Shown: piece after piece, positions 13,034-24,054 of the stretch | Numbering within the stretch: the first letter of the stretch is position 1 | How the letters are laid out: every line of letters starts with the position of its first letter | NCBI RefSeq assembly: GCF_964355755.1 | Contig: NC_092676.1 | Span: forward strand, 24,846,288 to 24,906,287 | DNA: 60,000 bases | DNA from: Antedon mediterranea | Lineage: Eukaryota > Echinodermata > Crinoidea > Comatulida > Antedonidae | Direction of reading: 5' to 3' | The notes under the pieces: generated by a model | Told to the model about the DNA's origin: nothing | The model's input: the letters and a program-made list of their open reading frames with translations, nothing else | The model's database searches: none | Program-made: the position numbers and the translations under genes

Positions 13034-13441
13034 CAAAGAACTTATAACACAAGAATCTCCTGTTCGTCGGAAGCGCGTAACAATTTCGAAAGGCATTGTG
13101 GGATAGAATAGAGCTATGGGTGGCGCCATTGTGAGCCATGGAGTAGGGCGCCCGCATCAAATTAGAAAGTCAAAATCATAGAGGGGATCTACTAATGCTC
13201 TAGGGGGGATAGAGTAATTGACTGAGGAGTAGGGTGCCCGCATCAAATTAGAAAGTCAAAATCATAGAGGGGATCTGCTAATACTCTAGGGGGGTAGAGT
13301 AATTGACTTCCTAGTTTGGAGAGGGCGCTGCTCCATGCTGTGAAATGGCGTCGCCCAGTTTGACCTTTTAACCCTGTACTTCCGATACTGTGTTTGAATG
13401 CAAATTGAAGAACAGGAGATTCTTGTGTTATAAGTTCTTTG
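13034..13441. mobile_element. hAT-type foldback MITE with intact TIRs and TSD
   Basis: A 408-bp element bounded by perfect 32-bp inverted repeats starting CAAAGAACTTATAACACAAG. The flanks carry a perfect 8-bp direct repeat GTATACAG (13026-13033 and 13442-13449). Eight-base duplications and a terminus fitting YARNG point to the hAT superfamily. The arms continue as an imperfect palindrome inward, and an 86-bp tandem duplication (13141-13308) fills the middle. It encodes no transposase, so it is non-autonomous. Confidence 0.85.
13141..13308. repeat. 86-bp tandem duplication inside the hAT MITE
   Basis: Two units beginning GAGTAGGGCGCCCGCATCAA, differing at a few positions, occupy the centre of the element. 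Confidence 0.85.
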
Positions 13442-13449
13442 GTATACAG

Positions 13450-14174
13450 TAATTTAGCATAATCAAGAATTCTAACATATTGCCTATTTTAATATAAAAC
13501 TAAATATATTTTTCTTTAACTAGTCATTGTACTATTTTGTTGCTTTGGGTGTACTGTGACTAGGAAAGTACCAGTAACCAATATCACATGATACAGTATA
13601 CACCGCCGTTAATATGTAGCTAAACACCTACATAAAATAATATTAACTTCATTAGGCGTGCATAAAAATGTGTAATAAAACATTATTTTCATGATAAATA
13701 CAAAAACATTCTTCCTCATATTGTAATAATAAGACAAATACACAAATTACATAAACTGAAAAATAACGAAGACACTTCAACAATTGGACAATGAACACTG
13801 TACAGACCTACATGATTAATTGAATTTAATATTTAAATTTAATTGCAACTCAGAGAATTAAAAAATTTAAACTTGCATGTATAGCACATGGTATTATTGA
13901 TTATTTAAATCTACTGAGTGTAGATGGCTATATCAAATAGTTAAGCCGCTAGCAGCAGTACTATGAATGACTTCTATTTTTACTAAATTTATACAATTAT
14001 AAATACAATTAAATTTAAATTAATTTCCAGGTGGTGTATCTGTCGTAATGTTACTGTACTATTTATTAAAAATGTATTAATAATTACGGTGAATTTTGTG
14101 GTCGTCTTTCAATCAACTGATATAACCAATAAAGAACTGTACAAATTGTCTTGGAAACAGGGCTTTTTGTTTTA
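13450..14174. other. Gene-free AT-rich DNA
   Basis: Nothing recognisable. Confidence 0.6.
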
Positions 14175-14451
14175 AGCCTTGTTCGCACTAGACTTGAAAA
14201 ATTGTAAATTTAACCATGTGTTAACATGAGTAGCACATTCAAATTGGACGTTTTAGCTCCGTGCACTGGTTGGTTTTACTTTAGACCATGGTAGCTTTTA
14301 ATTTTACAGGCAGTGGTCGGTAAGTAACTATTGGACTTCGTTTTAAACCTGTGGGAATCATAGCCAGTGTTCGGATTGGACTTTTCTTGGTAACTTTAGC
14401 TGGCGACTCGGTTGATTTGACCATTGAATTAAGTCCAGTGCGATCAAGGCT
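14175..14451. mobile_element. AAGCCTTG-family MITE, full copy
   Basis: A 277-bp element with imperfect inverted ends AGCCTTGTTCGCACTAGACTT (left) and the complement of AGCCTTGATCGCACTGGACTT (right), flanked by TTA on both sides. The 3-bp TTA flanks suggest PIF/Harbinger-type insertion. The interior repeats a TTGGACTT-type motif. Confidence 0.7.
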
Positions 14452-17400
14452 TTAGTTGTAGCTACCATATTACCGGTATAATACTGTACTAGCACATACT
14501 GTACAAAAGCCTGTACTATTTTTGTGAAAATCTTTAGCACTAATATATAATTTATATAAAAATATTTGCCGCCTGACAATAAATAAAGTATGCAATGGAC
14601 CATAACGCAAGTTAAATTCATTCCACTTTGACTATTAAAGTCGATAAGCTGAAAATCCAATTTAATTAAATAAGAAAATAAGATCAGGCTTTTTCATCAG
14701 ACTTTAATTATTTGTGAAATAGTTAAAAATTATGAATTCTTAGCATTTGAAATTACACAATTTCATTCTGCACACATTCTTGTGCCTGTACATACATCTT
14801 GCCATTGTTAAAAAAAGTTGTTGTATTCCTGGCCATGATTTTTTTTTCGTACATAAGTTCAATACTATACGACTAGCGTTTGCTAAATTCTTCACACCAA
14901 TATGGATATGACTATTAATGAACATTCATTATGTGACGTTTCATGAGGGGTCCACAAATTATTTACGAAAAGAAATATCGCAGCCTGGACCAGCTACAGT
15001 AATATTATCTGTACAAAATAGTAAGATACAAGGCATTGTATGTAGTGCATTTGATAATCAGTTTTAATTTCTTAATAAGAGTACGGTCACGTTAAGTATC
15101 TATGCTATTCAGCATTTTTTATCTGCTATAGTTAGTACTGTAGGCCTAGTAATTAAGTAAAGTAAGTAAAAAGAAAAACTACTGTAAGTGTAATAGGACT
15201 GGTATAGTGCTTTACATAAGGTACAGTAATCATACTAAAACTACATAATGGGTATAGGCTTTTTGAATAACTGTAAATTGTCCTATAGTCCCTACCCTCA
15301 ATATCATGATAGGTATTAATACCTCTGAATAGAATGATCTAGCCTTCGCCTCTATGATTGTACTGTGAAAGTTAACATCAAGAGCTGTTCATATGCAAAT
15401 TGCGCTGGAAAAAATCATTGACCATTCACACAGCTTCAAATAACAATAGCATTCTTTTAATGGAGCTTCAGGTACAGTGTGAAGGAAAAGTGTAGTGGCA
15501 TGCAATACAGATTGACAAACAAAAGACAAGGTTAAAGATTGCATACTGTTGAGAATGTACCCATTCATACTCTCTAACAGTTTGTATGGCATTTATGACT
15601 ACGGTACCTTCATATTTTGAAAAGTCTGCGTTTTAAAAATTTGTTAGAAATATCGCTAATCGATATAAATTCTGAGTCTCGAAACATAGTTTTGTATTGT
15701 ATTTTTTATTTGATAAATGTGTAGCAGTAAGGTAGTTTTGTATAGCTTTTTGCTGGCATTACACTGGTGAAAATATTTTTTCGTCTGTAAATTTTCTAAC
15801 TAAAGTAAAAACACAGTTTTCAGTTAGACACTGTAGAGCAATAATAGTAAAGCTCAAATATATAAATAATTTAATTTTAGCCAAAAATACTGAATGCTGG
15901 AATACTCTTATGTAATACTAACTGATATAAATAAAATGTTATACTACTACTAGGAAGCACAGTGTATACAGAACCATTTATTACAATTAGGAGCCACTTT
16001 CTTGAATCCTGAAACTGTCCTTAATTCTGGTTCTACTGTAGTATTATTCAATCAATTTTTTAACAGACTATTTTTAATTTATCTTTTTTGATAGCTTTAT
16101 CAGTAATTGCAGAAACTGTGCATACATTATTGCTTAGATTTAAGTGAGACATCTTGAATAGTGAAGTTTTAAAATTAATTCAATTAGGAAGTGAAATTTT
16201 AGTAAAACCAAGTGTACAGGACTGACCTTAAAGTGACAGTTCATGTTCTGAGTGATGTTTATAGTAGCAGTGAAAAAACAAACAAAAAAAACATATTTTT
16301 AACAGCTTCTTCGAAAAACCAGAAAAAAATAATTTTAAACAAAAACATATTGTTAAAAACTTTAAAATTGTGTACTGTTATATTTTTTTCTTTCTCTCTT
16401 TCTTTTCAATTTTAAGGCTATAAATAGTAATATACTATAAATTTTAGTCTACTGAACAAATTTGTGTTTTTAACAATTGTTAAAACATTTTCGCCTTTAT
16501 TGCATTTTCAGATGAATGTTTGATTGATTCATATTTTGATAATGAATTATTTTTTTTACAAATAATGTTGACATAACAATGCAGTTAAATGTTGGAATAT
16601 TTAACACAATATTCTAACAAAATAATTGCAAAACTTTTAAATGGTGTTAGTAATTTCTTTAGAATATTTGTTACAAAATTGTACTGCATTGTATTTGACA
16701 CGATTATATTGGCTGTTATATTCATAGCAAATTTCAAGCTAAGCTTTGATCTGTACAAAATCCAAACAATCTTCTTTAAATTAAACAAAAATCAAATGTT
16801 TTTAGAGAAACGTCTCAAATTTCATGAGAGTTGGCAACAACGAGCAATCGCGAGGATTTGGTTCTCATGGACCTAGGCTCAACGTAGAATCACACAACCA
16901 TTAACAAGAAATCTGAAACAACACTCAAATCTCACGGGTCAAATTCAGCAATATTCGTGTCAGAATTTCACTTTCCAACGATTTCTAACGACTGTAGCAA
17001 CATAGAACTGATGAATTGTATTATATTGATGGGCTTGAAAGCGTAGATAGCTGGCAAACTATCAGATATAACCTTGTACGGTAACGTCGTTACTAAATTG
17101 ATCTAGTTGGCCATCTCTTGCATACTATCTCATAATCCGTTTCCTGTTACAAATAATCCGCCTTAAAACGCAAACTATTGCATTTTAATGAAAGGGTTCT
17201 GTTTGCTAGACTATAAACTATTGGAAAACATTTTAAATAAAATAACTTAATAAAAAAACATATTCATTTCTATGACAGTAACTACCAGTATGTACAGTAC
17301 CAGTATTTTGTCGTATGGAAAGGACAAAATATGATTATGAAGAGTGCTATATGTACAGTAATTCATCATACAGCAATAGATAATAAAAAAATGATAGTCA

Positions 17401-18339
17401 TACTGTACATTGTAATTAAGTACACAGTACAGTATGCAGTAAAAATAATATGGTATACTAACAATAACATAGGGAAATTATTCCATTTTTCCACCGAGAA
17501 TTGGAATAAAAATCTAAATAACTATTTATATACAGATTTGATTTTTATTACTGTATCTTCAAATACTGACAGTTAATACAGTATCAATAGGTAATTGATA
17601 ATTATAATATCTAACAGGAACAACACTGTCTTCATTCTTTAACAAAAACAAAATAATTTGAGAATTTAGCACATAATTTATAATCATGTACACAGTAAAC
17701 TCTCATCTCTAAAAAGAAATTACTTAAAATCATTTTCTAAATGTTGTTCTGTACTGAATAATACTGATAATCCAGTACTGTAGTATAGTAGAATAAGAAA
17801 TGTACTATACCATCAAATCTCTTTGATCAATGCGAAAAAATAAAAAAATATCCCAATACAAAAGTTAAGCATTAATGTTATAAGTAGACTCTGAATTGCA
17901 TTATAATGCGTGGATAATTTATGTTTAGCATGGGGGCTTATCCTATAATAAGTATTATGTTCTCTGCCACTAAACAAGAATAGCGTAAAGTACTCATTGT
18001 GATTATAAGAGCCAACAAATAAAAACATATGTTGTTAAAACGGTACAATCTAACTAGATCCAAATCATTCGTGTGGAATACCAACCAAAAATATTGTTGG
18101 TTACTACTACTACTGTACTATTTAATAGAACAAAATTCCACTTAATACAGTACCTTTTTAGTTTGTTTTTTAGTTCAACTTGAACAGTTTTAATGGAGTT
18201 TGAATTTTTGTTAACACAATGCAATTATGTGGTAATTCTATAGATAGGTACGCATGACTTTGCATAGTGGCAAGCTTCCTTTACTTCACAGAGTAGGTTG
18301 ATTTGAATCATAGGAGCGGAAATTGAGGCCGACGTCCTT
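14452..18339. other. Gene-free AT-rich DNA
   Basis: About 3.9 kb with no supported gene, RNA gene or well-bounded element. Open frames are short and composed of Ile/Lys/Asn/Phe/Tyr, as expected by chance in AT-rich DNA. Confidence 0.6.
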
Positions 18340-18775
18340 GTGAGGTTTAACCCTCCCCCTAACAGATTCACCATTTCCCCTCTTTCAATGATGATTTTAA
18401 CACATACGTGTCAATGCTTAAAATCCTATTACTTGTTTAAATTGGTTAATTATCTATAAGTGTATTTGTTATAATGATTGTACTGAATGAATAATAGCTT
18501 TTACAGTAAAATGTATTAAATTGTGCAATGGAGAACCTTACAAAACAAATAAAAAATCGCTAAAAATATTATGAGGTTTACCCTCCCCCTAACAGATTCA
18601 CCATTTCCCCGCTTTCAATGATGATTTTAACACACACACATGTCAATGCTTAAAATCTTATTGATCTTTAGTGTATTTGTTGTAATGAATGAATACTGTA
18701 CAGCTTTTAAAATGTATTAAACTGTGCAATGGAGTACCCTAAAAAATAAACAACAATCGTTATACAGTATTTAAA
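18340..18775. repeat. About 230-bp direct duplication
   Basis: Two consecutive copies share CCTCCCCCTAACAGATTCAC, TTTCAATGATGATTTTAACA and TGTGCAATGGAG in order, with scattered substitutions and indels. Confidence 0.85.
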
Positions 18776-20179
18776 TCAACTTGGTGATTACTGTTTTTCC
18801 CCTATATACAGTTACAGTAGGTTGCTGAATAAAATTGGGAGTTTATGAATAATTTGAATACACAAGTCAAGTTTTTCAAGATATTTTGAAATAACCAGAA
18901 CTTTGATTTCTAAAAAAGCACATCAGATTCAGTTCTTTATTGTATCTTAACATGACAGTATCATGGCAAATTCTATATTACAGATCTCCTGTGGTTGACT
19001 AAGTGATGCCTGTATCATGGGTTAGGTTAATATGTATGACACAGGCTTATTTACACATGTGATGCTGTATCACAGAATAGTGCCTATGAATATGATACTG
19101 GAAAACTTTTAGATACATTACGAAAAATTGACAAGAGCAGCATGAAACGCATTGAATGATTAAACCTCTGAATTTTGATATTTATACGATGCGCTTTTAG
19201 GCGTCGGCACAAATACTACTATACTAAATACTACTATACTAAATATACGATTTTCATAACCACAAGCCTTTTTAAAAATAAATTTTCTATTATATACTTA
19301 TAAAACATCACCAACAAAGGTTCATTCAAACCGTAATACAGCTGTACCTACTCCAATTTGTAAAGTATTTATAAATGTATGTAAAAGCCCAATCTAGTTT
19401 AAGTGTAGGTACGTCGATGACCAAGTTTGATTCAGGATATGCCGGAGACAACCAGGAAGCGTTGCGACATTATAAACATAAACTCAAATGGACATAAAAG
19501 TAAAAGAAATGGTGTTGCTGTAGCCATGCAAAACAAAAAAGCTATTGTGTAATTTTACATCTAAAGTTCAGATCTAAAACATTAAATAAGTAAACAGATC
19601 TAAAAATACTTTCAATAGAATTTGACTGAACTTTATATTTCAATTCACACACTATAACTGTTTAAATCTGGGAATTACAGTTTTAGTTTGAAGACCATAT
19701 TTTCGTGAATTCGTGAATGGCTAATCTGGTTACACACACACTTGTAGAACAACCAATGGATCAATTGAACTTCACCCTCTCTAACTTCATGTACAGTATG
19801 CATACCGGTAAACTACTTGACCCTTTTATTTGCTGATAACTACTGTCTACATTGCTATGGTTGTTAACTTATTAATTGGCTGAATTTTTACCAACCAATT
19901 TCACTTTTTCAAAAAAAATTCGCTTATTTTAAAAATGGAAATCATAAACAATTTAATTACATGGTGTCAGTCAATACTTTACAAACATAGAATGTTACCA
20001 TACAGTACTGTAGGTAAGAGATGCATCAATTCATATTATGTAATGTCAATGTCATTTATACTGTACATATACAGTATAAATTTATATAATTTTACAAAAT
20101 TCCTTCCAATCTTTTTTAATTCATTTTCAACAAAGTACTGATAAGGTATGAACAATCACCATGGCAAGAATTTTCTTTG
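18776..20179. other. Region downstream of FoxO
   Basis: No coding sequence recognised. Part is probably FoxO 3' UTR, but the end of the transcript cannot be fixed from sequence. Confidence 0.5.
19825..19830 (-). terminator. Candidate FoxO polyadenylation signal
   Basis: AATAAA on the minus strand about 490 bp beyond the FoxO stop. Such hexamers are common in AT-rich DNA, and further copies occur downstream, so this is only one possible transcript end. Confidence 0.2.
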
Positions 20180-20231
20180 GGTTTTTTTTTTCGGTTTTTT
20201 TTTTGGGAGGGGGTTGGGAAGGGGGGGGGGA
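20180..20231 (-). other. Homopolymer tract in presumed FoxO 3' UTR (C-rich on mRNA, G4 motif on the opposite strand)
   Basis: About 90 bp after the FoxO stop, the + strand carries T-runs followed by four close G-runs (3, 5, 3 and 10 G) at 20205-20230. This satisfies the G-quadruplex pattern on the template strand. The FoxO transcript would be C-rich here, with A-runs next to it. UTR membership is assumed from proximity. Confidence 0.5.
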
Positions 20232-20322
20232 GAAACTACATAAATCCTTTACAGTTTGGTACATGTACTTTAATGATAAGTTTTTCTATGACATACTGTA
20301 AATTAAAAAAAAATAACAAACC

Positions 20323-21681
20323 TTAATGAACCCAGTTGCGGTTAACGTTTCCATTGGCATTCGTTTGCATCATATTAGGCAACGACTGCTGGATACCAGT
20401 AGGGGTGATCTGTGCTGGCTGATCAAAATTAAAGTCAAATCCTTCACCCATGTCAAGCTCAGAGCGTATAATGCTATCCATATCGCAATGTAGTTCATCC
20501 TGAAACATGTCCAAATCAAGATCTTGAGGAAATCGGTCATTCTGCAACGCTTCGTTGTTGAAATGCGGCTGCAGTGCAGGCATTGGCATTCCGTTAATTC
20601 CATTAACTGGATGTATCTGCTGTTGAAGATTAGAAGTTTGGTATCTGTTATACGGACCAGGCATCGTGAGTAAAGCCGATAACTGACTGGGACCTGCAGC
20701 CTGTGACATGGTTAAATTTCTTGTCGGTAGATTCAAGCTCTGGTTGCGACAGGTTGGCATCATCTGGTTTCTTTGATTAATCAACACGGCTGGAGGCATT
20801 TGCTCTTGCAGCATGCCGTGCGAAATGAGCCCGTCCTCCGAAGACATGATCGGGCTCGTCTGAGTTATCATCGATTCAGACTGAGTGAGAGCTACATTTG
20901 TATAATTAATCCTAGATTGATGCATCATCGGAAATTGCTCAGATAAATTTGTCATGGACGGTGTACGTTGCTGAGACATGTGCTGCGGACTCAGAGCAGA
21001 CGATTGTGAGGTACATGAATAGTGGCTAAATGGGCTCTGGCTTGTACCGCTATGGGCTGGTGATGGCTGACTACTATTATAGCCCGAGCCTGGAGGTGAA
21101 AATATGTAATTGTTACCCCCATTCTGATTGTGGTAAAGTCCATTACTTTGTCGTAAATGCATCTGTTCAACAGAGCTGTTCAATTGGTCTGAATTTAGTG
21201 AACTAGAGGTACTAAGATTCATGCTTTCTGCTATTGATTCTGTTAGTTCATTGACTTGTGAAAGCTCCGAGCCAATTGAGGATTCGTATGAAGGTGGTGG
21301 CGGGCCTAGCGAAGTTGCTGGCGACAGCGGCGGCCCATCATGATCGAGATTCGCCATTATCGGTGATAACCGACCACAACTACTAGCATTTGAACTTGCC
21401 CTTGATCTGAAATTATCAAATGGTGAATCCAACGGGAAATCCACGTCTGTAGAATTTGGACTGTTTGGCCACTTAGCCGCACGCTCGGCTTCTACTTTCT
21501 TCTTAGCACGACCACGTTTCTTTTCCCAATTGGAATTTTTTGTTTCCATACTGGATGACCTGCGACGTGCCTTTCCAGGCTTAGCATCTGGGTTTATCAT
21601 CCACCATGATGATTTGCCTGTTCCCTCGTTTTGAACTCTCACAAATCTGCTATGCAGTGACAAGTTGTGTCGTATAGAATT
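20323..21681 (-). CDS. foxo: FoxO transcription factor, coding exon 2 (second half of forkhead, regulatory and transactivation regions)
   Basis: This exon encodes residues 156-607 and ends in TAA. It opens directly after a consensus acceptor (TTCCTTTACAG) with the DNA-recognition helix [13 protein letters not shown], followed by wing residues [11 protein letters not shown]. The second Akt site is RRRSSS (S199), next to a basic nuclear-localisation cluster KKRGRAKKK (209-217). The third is RSRASS (S252), followed by S255 in a casein-kinase-1-like position and GRLSPIM. A hydrophobic [11 protein letters not shown] (301-311) aligns with the start of the vertebrate export region. The middle is Ser/Gln/Met-rich and probably disordered. 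LSALL at 489-493 is an LxxLL motif. Residues 537-575 ([12 protein letters not shown] ... IIRSEL ... FDFNFD) match the C-terminal CR3 transactivation region of vertebrate FOXO1/3. There are no internal stops or frameshifts. PPSY at 284-287 is an extra PPxY motif. Confidence 0.97.
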   Translation of the reverse strand, partial: NSIRHNLSLHSRFVRVQNEGTGKSSWWMINPDAKPGKARRRSSSMETKNSNWEKKRGRAKKKVEAERAAKWPNSPNSTDVDFPLDSPFDNFRSRASSNASSCGRLSPIMANLDHDGPPLSPATSLGPPPPSYESSIGSELSQVNELTESIAESMNLSTSSSLNSDQLNSSVEQMHLRQSNGLYHNQNGGNNYIFSPPGSGYNSSQPSPAHSGTSQSPFSHYSCTSQSSALSPQHMSQQRTPSMTNLSEQFPMMHQSRINYTNVALTQSESMITQTSPIMSSEDGLISHGMLQEQMPPAVLINQRNQMMPTCRNQSLNLPTRNLTMSQAAGPSQLSALLTMPGPYNRYQTSNLQQQIHPVNGINGMPMPALQPHFNNEALQNDRFPQDLDLDMFQDELHCDMDSIIRSELDMGEGFDFNFDQPAQITPTGIQQSLPNMMQTNANGNVNRNWVH

Positions 21682-21995
21682 CTGTAAAGGAAGAATAAAA
21701 CATGTATCAATGGAAAATTATTTCATACGCACTTTAATTAAGCGTAAAAACAGCATGGCTATAATGGTACATTTACAGTTAGTAGTAATTAATAGTAGCA
21801 CCGAGTATCAGCAAACAAACAAACAATCTCCCCAACCCTCAGCAAGTACTGTATGTTCCTCTATGACCACAAGCGGGCTACAGTAGTAGTTCAAAGCTAC
21901 ACATTTAAATGATAATAATAATATGGTATTTAAGTAAAACAAAAACCCCTAAAGTTGTGTACTTCAATTCATTTAAAAGTATAGTTTTATATATT

Positions 21996-22105
21996 TTGTC
22001 ATTTTTAAGAGGGCCCTGGATATCAGCTGACCTCAGCTGGTTCAGCTGGAAGGGTTACCCTCTATAAATAAAGTTTAAATAAAAAAAAAAATAAATAAAT
22101 AAAAT
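21996..22105 (+). mobile_element. Retroelement 3'-tail fragment, copy B (in FoxO intron)
   Basis: Begins AGAGGGCCCTGGATATCAGC, includes CAGCTGGAAGGGTTACCCTC, and ends in an (AAAT)n tail at 22087-22104. Homologous to 8551-8645. It lies antisense to FoxO. Confidence 0.55.
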
Positions 22106-22858
22106 ACATTACTGTATGTTCATTAAATGAATTGTGTAATAAACTAAACTAATAAAATATACTCCAAAAAATTCATCTGGTTTTAAATGATTTACAGTAC
22201 AGTATGTACAGTATTTGTATTTTTTTATTTTGGTAACCATAAAAATTAACATCGATGCTACAGCAGTAGCTGAAACGTAGCAAAATAATAAGATTATATT
22301 TATGGTTTATAACAAAATAAAAAAAATTACAAAACATAGTAAAATATATTTCTAAATGTACAGTTAGCATTACAGTAGCCACAAACTAAATTAACTACAC
22401 GTCGATAGAATTGTTAGTATACACTTTACGACCATGATATTTTACTGAAAATTACATTCATTTATAACAAGCATGCAATGCAGCTTAAATTGTTTACTTT
22501 ATAAACATGATACACATTGTAATGAAAGAATGTCAATTAAAACAATGATAATTTTGCCTAGGAATTTGATGATTCTTTAATTTGCAAAACACTTGCTGCT
22601 CTATCTTATAGAATATGAATAAGGATGGTGTTCAGACTGTAATTTCGCTGGGACAATTAAATGCAATTTTTGGGGCCATCGTAATCTGTAATAATGGTTC
22701 AGAAGTCAATGACCTTGCTAACACAGGAACTAATTGTACTAAACAATTAACCAGTGATATTCTATACAAGTTTTCAGTAAACGACCTACAAATTCTTTTG
22801 TACTAACTGTATAACATTATACAGTCAATGTCATTTTACTCTAATAAACCTGTACTGT

Positions 22859-23007
22859 AGCTCTGTGATGTACCCAAATATGGACATATCTCTACCATAT
22901 TTGGGCATATCTCTACCATATTTGGGCATATCACTACCATATTTGGGCATATTACTACCATATTTGGGCACATCATACTATTTTGTCAAACTAGTTTAGA
23001 CAGAGCT
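22859..23007. mobile_element. Harbinger-like MITE with expanded internal repeats (in FoxO intron)
   Basis: Ends AGCTCTG and CAGAGCT, then TTA. The interior carries five near-identical units of about 20 bp (CCATATTTGGGCATATCACT and variants) instead of the one or two in other copies. Part of the left terminal repeat is lost. Confidence 0.75.
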
Positions 23008-24054
23008 TTACATACATAGAATTTAATAATTACTGTAACATACAGTACTGTAGACTTGAAACAATCAAAACAAACTGAACACATTTAATAATAAGTATTG
23101 TTGTAACACAATTTGATTATGAAGGCTAACAAAATAGACTATAATATTAATTTAATTGCTAAGCACAGTAAAGCATATTTGTCCACTATATCAATGTACA
23201 GTACAGTAGGTTCAATTTGAAAATTACAGTACAGTACATGTCTACTGATGTGTTAAATAAGGAATTTTCATATAATTAGACACAAAAAAACGCAATCAAT
23301 ATAGTAGGGTAGCAACAATGACATCAGGGATATAACAGGATCCCCAGCAAAGTACTGCATGATGAATAGATGGCTGACCAACCGTAATAAATTTTTCATG
23401 CCTGCTCTTTTATGAATATAATGGAAGGTTAAATTTCTTCATTGTACTGTACAGGTTAAATATTAAAATCTCTCCACAATTTGAAAAGCATTGGTGTTTT
23501 AAACGTTATTACACTGACTGACAGATGGAATTGGTTGTGTTTGAATGGTTCAGTTCATATTTTATTTGTTCACATTTTTGGTTTATAGTGCAGTATGTTC
23601 GTTTGAAAGCATCTCGACACTGCTCCCTACAAAAATGTAATGATTTTATCGTGACCAAAAAATCAAATAAAAAACGTGACGATATCATAAAATCATCAAC
23701 TAAATAACAATAATGGTGCATCTGTACTTCCGGACCAAACTTGAAATCACTACCGACTTCACGGACACTTGCCATTATCGCCATGCAGTCTGTGTTTTAT
23801 AAATTGAGTTTAGCTTGAGAGATTGAGGTGCGAAAGTACAGTGTAGCGCTCTGTCTGTAAGCTTACAGTACAGCAGTTCACTAATCTGCTTTTAGGCATA
23901 GAATAATCTACTAGGCTAGGCCTAGATTTTTTTCAGAAACAAAAATGACATAACAAATCACAATAATTATACAATACAAATGAAAATCATCTATTTATAT
24001 CGGGGCCTAATTAATAAATTATTAAATAATAATAATACACAGTAAAATACTAAC

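Larger units (their letters stand above)
21682..24054 (-). other. FoxO intron (phase 0, within the forkhead domain)
   Basis: This 2373-bp intron has GT-AG ends and falls between GWK and NSIRHN, the position of the long intron 1 that splits the forkhead domain in vertebrate FOXO1 and FOXO3. It contains a retroelement-tail fragment near 22.0 kb and an expanded MITE copy near 22.9 kb, both annotated separately. The remainder is AT-rich with no convincing coding sequence. Confidence 0.93.

Noticed and set aside
12773-13129. 118-residue minus-strand open frame
   Set aside because: It overlaps the hAT MITE arm and flanking repeats, has no domain, and is broken by the element boundary.
22859-23007. 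CRISPR-like array from regularly repeated 20-bp units
   Set aside because: Units are contiguous without unique spacers and lie inside a MITE in animal DNA.
23509-23784. 91-residue minus-strand open frame in the FoxO intron (MAIMASVREVGSDFKFG...)
   Set aside because: It begins near a TATA-like sequence and an ETS-like ACTTCCGG, but the ATG is too close to the TATA, there is no recognised domain, and composition drifts to chance-like after 25 residues. An alternative first exon cannot be excluded without RNA data.
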